DNA from: JAWWPG01 sp033850885
GTDB lineage: Bacteria; Actinomycetota; Actinomycetes; Propionibacteriales; Nocardioidaceae
DNA: 64,000 nt
Assembly (NCBI GenBank): GCA_033850885.1
Contig: JAWWPG010000020.1
Location: 1 to 64,000, forward strand
Reading direction: 5' to 3'
Shown here: positions 1-8,568 of the stretch, one piece after another
How the letters are laid out: the number at the start of each line of letters is the position of its first letter
Position numbering within the stretch: position 1 is the stretch's first letter
Translations under genes and position numbers: made by a program
Notes under the pieces: model-generated
The model's input: the letters and a program-made list of their open reading frames with translations, nothing else
What the model was told of the DNA's origin: nothing
The model's database searches: none

Positions 1-10
1 GCTGGGCCGC

Positions 11-937
11 ATGCAGGACACCGTCAGGTTGCTACATGATCTCGAGCCAGCGGTCGTGGAGAACCTCGAGCGACACCTGACCATGGCCAAGGAATGGATG
101 CCCCACGAGTACGTTCCGTGGAGCCAGGGCCGTGACTTCGCCGATCTCGGCGGTCAGGCGTGGGACCCGGCGCAGTCGCGGGTTTCGCCGATCGCCAGAA
201 CCGCGCTCGAGGTGAACCTGCTCACCGAGGACAACCTGCCGAGCTACCACCATGAGATCGCGGTGATCTTCGGGCGGGAGGCGGCCTGGGGCGAGTGGGT
301 GCATCGCTGGACGGCCGAGGAGGGCCGGCACGCGATCGCGATGCGTGACTACATGCTGGTCAAACGCATGGTCGACCCAGTCGAGCTGGAGAGGTTCCGG
401 ATGACGCATATGTCGGCCGGCTACCAGTCGGCGCACGAGGCGGACCTCATGCGGTCGCTTGCGTACGTGTCCTTCCAGGAGCTCGCGACACGGGTCTCGC
501 ACCGCAACACCGGGCGCTTCACCACCGACCCGATGGCCGAGCGGCTGCTCGCCCGGATCGCCGCCGACGAGAACCTGCACATGATCTTCTACCGCAACCT
601 GCTCAACGCCTCCCTCCAGATCGCGCCCGAGCAGGCGATGACGGCGATCCTCGACGTCGTGAGGACCTTCGAGATGCCCGGCGCAGGCATCCCGGGTTTC
701 CAGCGCAAGGCCGTAGAGATGGCGGTGGAGGGCATCTATGACCAGCGCCAACATCACGATGACGTGCTGATGCCGGTGCTACGTTTCTGCAAGGTGTTCG
801 AGATGCAGGGCCTGTCAGGTCCCGCCGAGAAGGCCCGGACGGAGCTTTCGGAGTTCCTCGCCGAGCTCGACGCCTCCGCTGCCAGGTTCGTCGAGAAGCG
901 GGATGCGCTCAAGGCGCGGCTGTCCGCGCGCCGCTGA
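11..937 (+). CDS. Acyl-ACP desaturase (DesA family), possibly 5'-extended
   Basis: Soluble di-iron acyl-ACP desaturase that introduces a double bond into ACP-bound fatty acids. The 308-residue frame carries ferritin-like ligand motifs EEGRH (about residues 101-105) and DENLH (about 187-191), and the N-terminal HEYVPWSQGRDF stretch resembles mycobacterial DesA1/DesA2. The ATG at 11 is the first start available, but the frame is open to the window edge, so the true start may lie upstream. Length is close to DesA2. It is followed by a repeat-rich space before recR, so it is probably not co-transcribed with recR. Family assignment is firm; position of desaturation and carrier specificity are unknown. 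Confidence 0.85.
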   Translation: MQDTVRLLHDLEPAVVENLERHLTMAKEWMPHEYVPWSQGRDFADLGGQAWDPAQSRVSPIARTALEVNLLTEDNLPSYHHEIAVIFGREAAWGEWVHRWTAEEGRHAIAMRDYMLVKRMVDPVELERFRMTHMSAGYQSAHEADLMRSLAYVSFQELATRVSHRNTGRFTTDPMAERLLARIAADENLHMIFYRNLLNASLQIAPEQAMTAILDVVRTFEMPGAGIPGFQRKAVEMAVEGIYDQRQHHDDVLMPVLRFCKVFEMQGLSGPAEKARTELSEFLAELDASAARFVEKRDALKARLSARR

Positions 938-962
938 GTCCCGGCCGGCCGCCAGCCACTCA

Positions 963-1046
963 GGCCACTGATTTCGGCGCGGCCCGCCAGCCACCCGTCG
1001 CCGGCCAGCCACCCAGGGCCACTGATTTCGGCGCGGCCCGCCAGCC
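963..1046. repeat. 30-bp perfect direct repeat (two copies)
   Basis: Two identical 30-bp copies at 963-992 and 1017-1046, 54 bp apart, beginning GGCCACTGATTTCGGCGC and ending in CCCGCCAGCC. Further degenerate CCGCCAGCC units follow up to about 1090. They fill the 332-bp non-coding space between the desaturase and recR. No coding potential is apparent. Confidence 0.8.
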
Positions 1047-1100
1047 GCCCACCGCCCCCGCCAGCCACCTACCGCCCCGCCAGCCGCCGAGCGGGGATTC

Positions 1101-1176
1101 CCTGGCAAGCCACGCAGACGCACCGTTTGCCAGCCAGGCCTGCCTGGCAAACGGTGCACTTCCCTGGCTTGCCAGG
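1101..1176. repeat. Three-palindrome intergenic repeat, copy 1
   Basis: A module of three successive palindromes: CCTGGCAAGCCA-type (1101-1114, imperfect), a 30-bp palindrome whose half is CGTTTGCCAGGCAGG (1124-1153, one mismatch), then CCTGGCTTGCCAGG (1163-1176, perfect). The central palindrome is extended by GCAC/GTGC here. The same module recurs at 5213-5348 and 47277-47354. It could form nested hairpins in DNA or RNA. Confidence 0.85.
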
Positions 1177-1269
1177 CAGACCCGGGCCGGGCGGAGCAGT
1201 CCGACGTCGTACGGCGGTCACCGTGGCCTTGTAAAGTGAGGGCCTCATCCGGCGCGGCGTCAGGCAAAG

Positions 1270-1872
1270 GTGTACGAAGGCGTAGTTCAGGACCTTATCG
1301 ACGAGCTCGGGCGACTGCCCGGGGTCGGTCCGAAGAGCGCCCAGCGTCTCGCGTTCCACATTCTCAACACCGACGTCGTCGACGTGAAACGGCTCGCGAC
1401 GGTCCTGGTCGAGGTCAAGGACAAGGTCCGATTCTGCGATACCTGCGGGAACGTCGCCCAGGCCGAGCAGTGCCGCATCTGCCTCGACCCCCGGCGCGAC
1501 CTGAGCCTGGTGTGCGTCGTCGAGGAGCCGAAGGATGTCATTGCTGTCGAGCGGACCCGGGAGTTCCGCGGCCGCTACCATGTGCTGGGCGGTGCGATCA
1601 GCCCGATCGAAGGCATCGGACCCGAGGACCTTCGCATCAAGGAGCTGATGGTCCGACTCGCCGACGAGACGATCACCGAGGTCATCCTGGCCACCGATCC
1701 CAACCTCGAAGGCGAGGCGACGGCCACCTACCTCAGCCGACTGTTGAAACCGATGGGCCTGCGGGTGACCCGGCTTGCCAGTGGGCTACCAGTCGGAGGA
1801 GATTTGGAGTACGCCGACGAGGTCACCCTCGGCCGGGCATTCGAGGGCAGGAGATCCGTTGACGAGGCATGA
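1270..1872 (+). CDS. recR: Recombination mediator RecR
   Basis: RecR acts with RecF/RecO to load RecA at single-strand gaps. The 200 residues show the N-terminal helix-hairpin-helix (LPGVGPKSAQRLAFHIL, residues 16-32), a four-cysteine zinc finger (C56, C59, C68, C71) and a Toprim domain from about residue 80 (VCVVEEPKDV). Length is normal. The start is GTG; an AAAGG lies immediately before it, so the ribosome site is poor or initiation is atypical. Usual actinobacterial neighbours dnaX and ybaB are not upstream here, but the downstream DUF5063 gene and lysC-asd follow the common order. Confidence 0.95.
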   Translation: MYEGVVQDLIDELGRLPGVGPKSAQRLAFHILNTDVVDVKRLATVLVEVKDKVRFCDTCGNVAQAEQCRICLDPRRDLSLVCVVEEPKDVIAVERTREFRGRYHVLGGAISPIEGIGPEDLRIKELMVRLADETITEVILATDPNLEGEATATYLSRLLKPMGLRVTRLASGLPVGGDLEYADEVTLGRAFEGRRSVDEA

Positions 1873-2449
1873 CGAGACCAAGGCTGTGCCGAGCGACCTG
1901 GAGGACCTGGCGCAGGCCATCGCCGATCAGGTCGAGAGCTTCTTGCTCGCGGTTCGCGAGATCGCCCGGTACGGCGACCGGGGCACCGCCGTACCTCTGC
2001 TGCTGCTGGAGGTGAGCCAGCTGCTGCTCGCCGGGGCCCGACTGGGCGTGCACGAGGACTTCGTGCCGTCGGAACAGTTCGAGCCGGACGCCGGTCCGGA
2101 CCCCGACCTCGATGAGATGCGCCGCCGTCTCGCCACCCTGCTCGAAGGTGTCGATGACTTCACGGAGGTCTTCGACCCCTACATCGATCCGCCCGAGCTC
2201 GTCCATTCGCGCGTCTCCGACGACGTCGCCGACATCGCGGCGAGCGTCGCACACGGCCTGCAGCACTATCGTGCGGGCAATGTGGAGGAGGCCTTGTGGT
2301 GGTGGCAGTTCTCCTACGTGTCGAGCTGGGGGGCCGAGGCGAGCGCGGTGCTGCGTGCGATGCAGTCCGTGATCGCCCACGACCGCCTCGACGCTGACGA
2401 GATCATCGAGGAGGAAGCCTCCCTGCTCGCAGCTGCCGACGAGATCTGA
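1859..2449 (+). CDS. DUF5063 domain protein
   Basis: Acidic 196-residue protein of unknown function, a member of the DUF5063 family found directly after recR in many actinobacteria. I chose TTG at 1859 because GCAGGAGA sits about six bases before it; it overlaps the end of recR by 14 bases, implying translational coupling. GTG at 1886 is the alternative. No membrane segment or catalytic motif is seen. A central region with EEALWWWQFSYVSSWG is typical of the family. Role unknown; conserved linkage with recR suggests co-expression rather than a proven repair function. Confidence 0.75.
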   Translation: MTRHDETKAVPSDLEDLAQAIADQVESFLLAVREIARYGDRGTAVPLLLLEVSQLLLAGARLGVHEDFVPSEQFEPDAGPDPDLDEMRRRLATLLEGVDDFTEVFDPYIDPPELVHSRVSDDVADIAASVAHGLQHYRAGNVEEALWWWQFSYVSSWGAEASAVLRAMQSVIAHDRLDADEIIEEEASLLAAADEI

Positions 2450-2565
2450 CGCCGAGGGCTGCAGCTCGCGGGTCCGCCGAGTGAGCGGCGTCCCGGAGAG
2501 CGCACCCCGGCTCGATAAACTGGGGCCGCTGCCCACCGCAGACACCCGACAGCGAAGGAGTCGAC

Positions 2566-2625
2566 GTGGCGCGCGTGCTGCTTGGCTTCCGAGATGCTCA
2601 TCCTCGCTGTCTTACGGAGCGGTGA
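2566..2625 (+). CDS. Possible 19-codon upstream ORF / leader peptide of lysC
   Basis: A GTG at 2566 preceded by GAAGGAG with about seven bases spacing opens a 19-codon frame (MARVLLGFRDAHPRCLTER) that stops at TGA 2623-2625, only two bases before the lysC ATG. It is out of frame with lysC. This is a better ribosome-binding site than the one immediately upstream of lysC, so translation of the short frame could couple to lysC. It has no run of Thr, Lys or Met codons, so a classical amino-acid attenuator is not supported. Inference only. Confidence 0.45.
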   Translation: MARVLLGFRDAHPRCLTER

Positions 2626-2627
2626 CC

Positions 2628-3896
2628 ATGGGGGTCGTTGTCCAGAAGTACGGCGGGTCGTCGGTCGCCGACGCAGCCGGCATCAAGCGGGTTGCCCAGC
2701 GGATCGTCGCCACCAAGAAGGCCGGCCACGACGTCTGCGTCGTCGTCTCGGCGATGGGCGACAGCACGGACGAGCTTCGCGAGCTCGCCCTGCAGGTGTC
2801 CCCGGTGCCCCAGGCGCGCGAGCTCGACATGCTGCTGACCGCTGGCGAGCGCATCTCGATGGCACTGCTGGCGATGGCCATCGCCAACCTCGGCCATCAG
2901 GCCAAGTCGTTCACGGGCAGCCAGGCCGGTGTCATCACCGACTCCGCGCACGGCAGGGCCAAGATCATCGACATCACTCCCGGCCGGATCGAGAACGCGC
3001 TGGCGGAGGGGAACATCGCCATCGTGGCTGGCTTCCAGGGCGTCTCGGTCGAGACGAAGGACGTCACCACTCTCGGCCGCGGAGCTTCCGACACGACGGC
3101 GGTGGCGTTGGCGGCCGCCCTCGACGCCGAGATCTGTGAGATCTACAGCGACGTCGACGGCATCTTCACCGCCGACCCGCGCATCGTGCCGATGGCCCGC
3201 CGGATCCCGCGGATCTCGTACGAGGAGATGCTCGAGATGTGCGCCTCAGGCGCCAAGATCCTTCACCTGCGCTGTGTCGAGTATGCGCGGCGCTACGCGG
3301 TGCCGATCCATGTACGCTCGTCGTTCTCCACGAGGCCGGGCACCTGGGTCTGCGCCCTCAGCGAAGGGGATGCCATGGAACAAGCCATCATCGCCGGGGT
3401 TGCGCACGACCGGAGCGAGGCGAAGATCACCGTGGTCGGGGTCCCCGACAAGGTGGGCGAGGCCGCCCGGATCTTCGAGACGCTCGGTGAGTCGGGCATC
3501 AACATCGACATGATCGTGCAGAACATTTCCGTGGCGGAGACCGGCCGCACCGACATCTCGTTCACGCTGCCCCGTGAGGACGGACAGCTGGCGATGGAGG
3601 CGCTTTACGGCCTGCAGACCGAGGTGGGGTTCGAGCGACTGCTGTACGACGACCGGATCGGCAAGGTGTCACTCGTGGGCGCGGGCATGCGCACCCATCC
3701 CGGGATCAGCGCGAAGTTCTTCGGCGCCATCGCCTCGGTCGGGGTCAACATCGAGATGATCTCCACCTCGGAGATCCGGATCTCGGTCATCGTCAGCGAA
3801 GATCTCGTTGACATCGCGGTCGCCGCCGTACACAAAGGCTTCGAGCTCGATGCGACCGACGTGGAGGCCGTCATCTACGGAGGAACCGGCAGATGA
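2628..3896 (+). CDS. lysC: Aspartokinase (alpha, with internal beta start)
   Basis: Phosphorylates L-aspartate, the first step toward lysine, threonine, methionine and diaminopimelate. The 422-residue protein has the KYGGSSV kinase signature at residues 7-13 and C-terminal ACT domains (GVPDKVGEAARIF, then the second ACT near the C-terminus). An internal ATG at 3375 after GAAGGGGA matches the in-frame beta-subunit start known for actinobacterial lysC, giving a 174-residue regulatory chain. Feedback control by lysine plus threonine is typical of this class, but is inferred. It overlaps asd by four bases (ATGA). Confidence 0.95.
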   Translation: MGVVVQKYGGSSVADAAGIKRVAQRIVATKKAGHDVCVVVSAMGDSTDELRELALQVSPVPQARELDMLLTAGERISMALLAMAIANLGHQAKSFTGSQAGVITDSAHGRAKIIDITPGRIENALAEGNIAIVAGFQGVSVETKDVTTLGRGASDTTAVALAAALDAEICEIYSDVDGIFTADPRIVPMARRIPRISYEEMLEMCASGAKILHLRCVEYARRYAVPIHVRSSFSTRPGTWVCALSEGDAMEQAIIAGVAHDRSEAKITVVGVPDKVGEAARIFETLGESGINIDMIVQNISVAETGRTDISFTLPREDGQLAMEALYGLQTEVGFERLLYDDRIGKVSLVGAGMRTHPGISAKFFGAIASVGVNIEMISTSEIRISVIVSEDLVDIAVAAVHKGFELDATDVEAVIYGGTGR

Positions 3897-4972
3897 GGGG
3901 CGAGGCCAAGCCGGCTCTTGCCGTGGTGGGAGCCACCGGCGCCGTCGGGACGGTCATTCTCGAGATCCTGTCGCGCCGCCAGGATGTGTGGGGCAGCATC
4001 CTGCTCCTCGCCTCGGAACGGTCGGCCGGAAAGGTGCTGCGCTGCCGGGGGGAGGAGCTCGTCGTCCAGGAGCTCACCGAGTCGGCGTTCGATGGCGTCG
4101 ACGTGGCGATGTTCGACGTCCCCGACGAGGTGTCCGCACGCTGGGCACCGGTCGCCGCCGCCAAGGGCGTCGTTGTCGTGGACAACTCGGGCGCATTCCG
4201 GATGGACGACGACGTGCCCTTGGTCGTCCCCGCGGTCAACGCGCGGCAGATCCGCAATCGACCAAGGGGGATCGTCGCCAACCCCAACTGCACGACGATG
4301 GCGATGATGGAAGCCCTCGGGGCCCTGCACGCGCGGTGGGGGCTGCGGGAGCTCGTCGTCGCGTCGTACCAGGCGGCATCCGGCGCCGGACAGGCCGGCA
4401 TCGACCGGCTGTACGACGAGCTCGAGGTGGTCGCCGGCAACCGGACCCTCGGGCAGTCGACCGGGGACGTCCGCGGGATGATCGCCCGCAAGCTCGGGGG
4501 CGGGTCGCCGTTCCCTGCCCCGCTGGCACTCAACGTGGTGCCGCTCGCCGGGTCGCTGCGCGAGGGCGGCTGGACGAGCGAGGAGCTCAAGGTCCGCAGC
4601 GAGTCGCGCAAGATCCTTGGCATTGCCGACCTCAAGGTATCGGCGACATGTGTACGGGTGCCGGTCGTGACCACGCACTCGCTTGCAGTGCACGCGGTTT
4701 TCGAGCGGGAAATCCGGGTCGACGAGGCTCGCCAGGTGCTCGTCGAAGCGCCCAGTGTCGTCGTCCTGGACGATCCTTTGCACGGCGACTTCCCCACTCC
4801 GGCAGACACGGTCGGCTCTGACCCGACGTTCGTCGGGCGGCTTCGGCAGGCGCTGGACTTCCCTCACACGCTCGAGCTGTTCGTGTGCGGGGACAACCTG
4901 CGCAAGGGGGCCGCCCTCAACACCGCCGAGATCGCCGAGTTGGTCGCCGCCGAGCTGGTCGCCGGCTCCTGA
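3893..4972 (+). CDS. asd: Aspartate-semialdehyde dehydrogenase
   Basis: NADPH-dependent reduction of aspartyl phosphate to aspartate semialdehyde. At 359 residues it is near normal length. The nucleotide-binding GATGAVG is at residues 13-19, the catalytic cysteine is C133 in NPNCTTM, and the conserved SYQAASGAGQAG follows. The ATG overlaps the lysC stop (ATGA), so lysC and asd form one operon and supply the pathway in two consecutive steps. A 716-bp repeat-filled space follows. Confidence 0.95.
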   Translation: MRGEAKPALAVVGATGAVGTVILEILSRRQDVWGSILLLASERSAGKVLRCRGEELVVQELTESAFDGVDVAMFDVPDEVSARWAPVAAAKGVVVVDNSGAFRMDDDVPLVVPAVNARQIRNRPRGIVANPNCTTMAMMEALGALHARWGLRELVVASYQAASGAGQAGIDRLYDELEVVAGNRTLGQSTGDVRGMIARKLGGGSPFPAPLALNVVPLAGSLREGGWTSEELKVRSESRKILGIADLKVSATCVRVPVVTTHSLAVHAVFEREIRVDEARQVLVEAPSVVVLDDPLHGDFPTPADTVGSDPTFVGRLRQALDFPHTLELFVCGDNLRKGAALNTAEIAELVAAELVAGS

Positions 4973-5044
4973 CGCCAGCTCCTCGGCTGGTCGCTTGGCT
5001 GGCGTTACACCCCGAGCCTGTGTGTCGTCGCTTTGCTGGTTGCC

Positions 5045-5129
5045 GTTTGGGTGGTGCACCACTCAGATTGCCCTCGAGCCACCCAGATCCGGGTGGCTTC
5101 AGGGGTGTTTGGGTGGTGCACCACTCAGA
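5045..5129. repeat. 23-bp direct repeat flanking a hairpin
   Basis: Two identical 23-bp copies at 5045-5067 and 5107-5129 with core TTTGGGTGGTGCACCACT, itself containing the palindrome TGGTGCACCA. Between them GCCACCC and GGGTGGC form a small hairpin. This is the first of four repeat structures in the non-coding space 4973-5688 after asd. Confidence 0.8.
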
Positions 5130-5212
5130 ACGCCCGGCGCGGCGGCCAGCCTCCGACGCGCGGACGGCCACCCCCCCAAACGCGCGACGGCCGGCCTCCG
5201 CGCCTTGGGTGT

Positions 5213-5348
5213 GCCTGGCAAGCCAGGCGGATGCGGTCGGGAGGCAGCGGGGGAGGTGCAGGCTGGCGCTTGCCTGGCAAGCCGGGCGGATACATCGTTT
5301 GCCAGGCAGGCCTGCGTGGCAAACGGTTCGCTTGCCTGGCTTGCCAGC
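5213..5348. repeat. Three-palindrome intergenic repeat, copy 2 plus solo palindrome
   Basis: A perfect 16-bp palindrome GCCTGGCAAGCCAGGC at 5213-5228 stands alone. The full module follows: GCCTGGCAAGCCGGGC (5272-5287), the 30-bp palindrome (5296-5325, one mismatch in CGTTTGCCAGGCAGG and its complement), and CCTGGCTTGCCAG (5335-5347). It matches the copies at 1101-1176 and 47277-47354 in order and spacing. Confidence 0.85.
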
Positions 5349-5480
5349 CAAACGCGGGCGAAGGCAGCGCCCCAAACGTGGGCGAAGCCGCCAGCCAAAC
5401 GCGGGCGAAGACGCCACCGAAACGTGGGCGAAGACGCCACCGAAACGCGAGCGAAGACGCCACCCAACGCGAGCGAACGC
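5346..5480. repeat. 23-bp tandem array, about six units
   Basis: Six degenerate units of 22-24 bases with core CCAAACGCGGGCGAAGACG run head to tail. The period is not a multiple of three and all frames stay open only because of base composition, so I do not regard it as coding. It directly follows the palindromic module and lies 210 bp upstream of the bPH2 operon. Confidence 0.75.
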
Positions 5481-5556
5481 AAGGCAGGGCGGGGCCCAGA
5501 AGGCATCGGGTGAGAACCAGGCAAGACACACCCCTACGGGCGAAGGGTGCCGCTCG

Positions 5557-5650
5557 CGAGACGTCGTGACACCCGTCATGGCCCGTGTCCTGACGTCGCG
5601 CCGCTCGTGCAGCGCCATGACATCCGTCCACGCCCCGTCCGGACGTCTCG
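5557..5650. repeat. Inverted repeat upstream of the bPH2 genes
   Basis: Perfect 9-bp arms CGAGACGTC (5557-5565) and GACGTCTCG (5642-5650), with looser inner complementarity (GTCATGGC against GCCATGAC). It ends 38 bp before the bPH2 start, so it may overlap the promoter region. No defined -10/-35 pair could be assigned. Confidence 0.5.
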
Positions 5651-5688
5651 TTTGGGGTGATCCCGGGCGGCGGTGACACGATGGAGGT

Positions 5689-6201
5689 ATGACTCTAGGC
5701 GACATCGCGGATCGCGGCCTGAACCTTCGGGAGCCCGCCAACCAGGTAAGCTCCCGCGCCCTTGTGTACTGGGTGCTGCGAGCGATCACAACCTGGGTCG
5801 TACTCGGGGCGGTCGAGTTCGTGGTCTTCTTCGTCGGCGGTTCCCCGGTCTCTCACCGGTGGGTCTACCTTTCCGCAAGTGCCGCGATCGCCCTCGTGTA
5901 CATCATCGTGATGCCGCCGTGGCGTTACGCGGTTCACCGCTGGGAGGCCACCCCGAACGCGGTCTACACCCAGACCGGGTGGTTCAACCAGGAGCGTCGG
6001 ATCGCTCCGATCTCCCGCATCCAGACCGTCGACAGCCACCGGGGTCCGTTGGAGCAGATGCTCAGCCTCGCCAACGTGACCGTCACGACTGCCTCGGCTG
6101 CCGGGCCGCTGAAGATCCACGCGCTCGACCGGGTGACCGCGGATCGGCTCGTCGAGGACCTGACGTCTCGCACCCAGGCCAACACCGGGGACGCCACCTG
6201 A
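5689..6201 (+). CDS. Membrane protein with bacterial PH domain (bPH2, YdbS-like)
   Basis: A 170-residue protein with two adjacent membrane segments (about residues 27-50 and 60-78) followed by a bPH2 (DUF304) domain: the TGWFNQERRIAPISRIQTV stretch is characteristic. Family members are membrane-flanked PH-like domains of unknown biochemical role, usually encoded beside a larger multi-domain partner. The stop overlaps the start of the next gene (TGATG), so the two are translationally coupled and probably form a complex. Function not established. Confidence 0.8.
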   Translation: MTLGDIADRGLNLREPANQVSSRALVYWVLRAITTWVVLGAVEFVVFFVGGSPVSHRWVYLSASAAIALVYIIVMPPWRYAVHRWEATPNAVYTQTGWFNQERRIAPISRIQTVDSHRGPLEQMLSLANVTVTTASAAGPLKIHALDRVTADRLVEDLTSRTQANTGDAT

Positions 6202-7817
6202 TGACTACCGACGTCTCCACGCCGGGAGCCGCGCTGACGAGTGAGGCGGAGTGGCGCCGGCTCAGCCCGCGCATGCTGCTGATCCACCCCGTCAAGGAGC
6301 TCTCCCGGGCCCTGCCGGCCCTGGTGGTCCTGCTCTTCGCCGGGTCGGGCTCGGGTCACGGCCTGTTGTGGGGGCTCATCGGAGCGGCTGTGGTAACCGC
6401 CATGTCGGTGAGCCGTTGGTTGACCACGCGCTACCGCGTCGGCGCCGACCAGGTGCAGATCCGGGAAGGGCTGCTGCGCCGCCGCACGCTGGCCGCCCGG
6501 CTCGACAGGGTGCGGACGGTGGACGTGACCTCGCACTTCCTGCACCGGGCCCTCGGTCTTGCCCGGGTCGAGATCGGCACCGGCGTATCGGATCGCAAGG
6601 GACAGTCCACCCTCAAGCTCGATGGCCTGCCCGCAGAGCAGGCTGCTCGGCTGCGAGGTGAGCTGCTCCACCGGTCGGCGTCGGGTACGGCGTCGGACGG
6701 CCCATCGCGGGTGGACCCGGCAACGCCGCAGGCGCCGTCCGGGCTCAGGGTCACCGACGCAGCCGGGCAGGCGGATCCGGACGCCGCACCCGTCACACGC
6801 GACGAAGAGGTCGAAATCGCCAGGATCGACCACGCGTGGATCCGGTTCGCCCCGTTCAGCCTCTCCGGTGTCTTCACCGGGTTGGCCGTCGCGGGCTTCG
6901 GGTGGCGCCTGGTCTCGGAGTACCAGGTACACCTCGACCGCCTCGGGCCGCTGAATGCGGCGACGAACGAGATCGACCGGGCATCCTTGTGGTTGGTGGT
7001 GCCGGCGGTGGTGGCCGGCGCGGTGGTGTTCATCGCGGTGGCATCGATCGGGCGCTACGTGCTCGCCTTCTGGAACTTCCGGCTCACGAGGCACAGCGGC
7101 GGCACGTTCCACGTGGCGCGTGGTCTCCTCACCACCCGGGCGACCAGCATCGACGTGCGGCGGCTTCGCGGCGTGGGTATCGCCGAGCCGTTGCTGCTGC
7201 GGCTGGTGGGGGGCGCCCGCACGATTGCCATCGCCACCGGGCTGGAGGTCGGAAGAGGGGCGTCCTCGGGTCGCGCGGGCACGGTCCTGTTGCCCGACGC
7301 GCCCCTCGCCGAGGCGCAGCGGGTCGCCGCGGCTGTGCTCGGGCGTCCAGACATCGTCACGGCCGAGCTGGCCGGACACGGTCCGACGGCTCGACTTCGG
7401 CGTTTCACGAGAGCTGCCACGGGCGCGGCTGTCCTCGTCGCCCTAGCGGGCGTGGCCTGGCAGCTGTTGTCCTTCGGCGGCTGGGACTGGCTCGCGGCGC
7501 TGGTGCTGCTTCCGGCGTCGGTCCCGCTGGCCGCCGACCGGTTCCGGAACCTCGGCCATCTGGTGCACGGTGGCTTCCTCGTGACGCGGTCGGGGAGCCT
7601 GGTACGGCGGCGGGCGATCCTGGAGACCGATGCGATCATCGGTTGGAACATCCGGCGGTCGTACTTCCAACGTCGCGCCGGCGTGACAACCCTGGTCGCG
7701 ACGACGGCCGCGGGTCGCCAGGCCTACCGCCTCCTGGACCTGCCGTTGGACGAGGCACGCCGGGTCGCGGATGAGTCGGTGCCGGGGCTGCTCGCCGAGT
7801 TCAGCGCCAGATTCTGA
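6201..7817 (+). CDS. Multi-domain bPH2 membrane protein (YdbT-like)
   Basis: The 538-residue partner of the preceding gene. Pairs of membrane helices alternate with bPH2 domains: repeated signatures are YRVGADQVQIREGLLRRRT (about residues 77-95), a middle copy near RHSGGTFHVARGLLTTRAT, and a C-terminal copy near GSLVRRRAILETDAIIG. This is the usual three-domain architecture of YdbT. A proline/alanine-rich linker lies around residues 158-195. The start ATG at 6201 was chosen for its overlap with the upstream stop. It converges on the TetR gene with one base between the stops. Confidence 0.8.
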   Translation: MTTDVSTPGAALTSEAEWRRLSPRMLLIHPVKELSRALPALVVLLFAGSGSGHGLLWGLIGAAVVTAMSVSRWLTTRYRVGADQVQIREGLLRRRTLAARLDRVRTVDVTSHFLHRALGLARVEIGTGVSDRKGQSTLKLDGLPAEQAARLRGELLHRSASGTASDGPSRVDPATPQAPSGLRVTDAAGQADPDAAPVTRDEEVEIARIDHAWIRFAPFSLSGVFTGLAVAGFGWRLVSEYQVHLDRLGPLNAATNEIDRASLWLVVPAVVAGAVVFIAVASIGRYVLAFWNFRLTRHSGGTFHVARGLLTTRATSIDVRRLRGVGIAEPLLLRLVGGARTIAIATGLEVGRGASSGRAGTVLLPDAPLAEAQRVAAAVLGRPDIVTAELAGHGPTARLRRFTRAATGAAVLVALAGVAWQLLSFGGWDWLAALVLLPASVPLAADRFRNLGHLVHGGFLVTRSGSLVRRRAILETDAIIGWNIRRSYFQRRAGVTTLVATTAAGRQAYRLLDLPLDEARRVADESVPGLLAEFSARF

Positions 7818-7818
7818 G

Positions 7819-8568
7819 TTACTTGGCGGGTGGCTGTTTGTCGGCGCGCAGCAGCGCGAGCCGGTCCAGCAGGTTCTCGAGCGACTCCTCGAACTCCGCA
7901 CGGGAATGGTCCTCGGCAAGGGAACTCCCGAGCCTGCGGAGGGTGGGATAGCCAATGAGACCTGTGTTCTCTTCCTCGCCGTCCTCGAGGACGTCCAATG
8001 GTCCGACATCGGCTCCGTGGGTCGACACCTCGAGCAGGAGGTGCCCGAGCAGAAAGCTCGTGAAGGCGCGGTACGCAGCCACGGCCGCCTCGTCGCTGAA
8101 GCCTTCGCTGATCAACGCTTCGAGGAACGACTCGACCCAGCGCAGGTTGCGCAGCGGCGGCCGCAGCCATGGCGCCTCGGGAGGCCGCGAGGCGACGAGA
8201 GGGAACGCGCGCGGATGTGCGAGCGCCACCCGCCTGACCCCGTGTGCCAACCGCTGAAGGAAGTCCTGCCAGCCGTCCCGAGGCGTTACGAGAATTTCCG
8301 GATCGGCGTACGTCTCCTCGATGATCGTGTCGACCACCGCATCGAGAAGATCCTCGCGACCGGGCACGTAGCGGTACAGGGACATCGCCTCGACGTCGAG
8401 AGTCTTCCCGAGCCGGCGCATGGAGAGGCCGGACAGGCCGAGCTCGTCGATGAACGCGAGGGCGGCTACGACAATGCGCTGCCGCGTGAGCGGAATCCGA
8501 GCCGCAGCGATCGGCTCGCCGGCGGCCGAGTCGACACTCCCAGGTTCCACCTCATCGGGCATGGCCAC
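7819..8568 (-). CDS. TetR/AcrR family regulator with TetR_C-type domain
   Basis: A 249-residue repressor. The N-terminal helix-turn-helix spans about residues 28-75 (LTRQRIVVAALAFIDELG, then LSMRRLGKTLDVEAMSLYRYV). The rest resembles the ligand-binding TetR_C domain of drug-efflux repressors. Twin identical palindromes CCTTACGTTGTAAGG lie about 165-215 bp upstream of its start, between it and the envelope operon at 8932, and are the likely operators. Ligand unknown. No efflux pump is adjacent, so the envelope operon or the regulator itself is the likeliest target. Confidence 0.88.
   Translation of the reverse strand: MAMPDEVEPGSVDSAAGEPIAAARIPLTRQRIVVAALAFIDELGLSGLSMRRLGKTLDVEAMSLYRYVPGREDLLDAVVDTIIEETYADPEILVTPRDGWQDFLQRLAHGVRRVALAHPRAFPLVASRPPEAPWLRPPLRNLRWVESFLEALISEGFSDEAAVAAYRAFTSFLLGHLLLEVSTHGADVGPLDVLEDGEEENTGLIGYPTLRRLGSSLAEDHSRAEFEESLENLLDRLALLRADKQPPAK

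Noticed and set aside
3808..4821. Second large frame overlapping asd
   Set aside because: It is a GC-rich shadow frame; asd has intact catalytic motifs.
5033..5569. Repeat-containing protein gene over the 23-bp array
   Set aside because: The period is not a multiple of three, several frames on both strands are open at once, and no ribosome site or family match is seen.
5964..7379. 471-residue frame antisense to the bPH2 genes
   Set aside because: Arg/His/Pro-rich composition without family motifs; the forward bPH2 frames explain the region.
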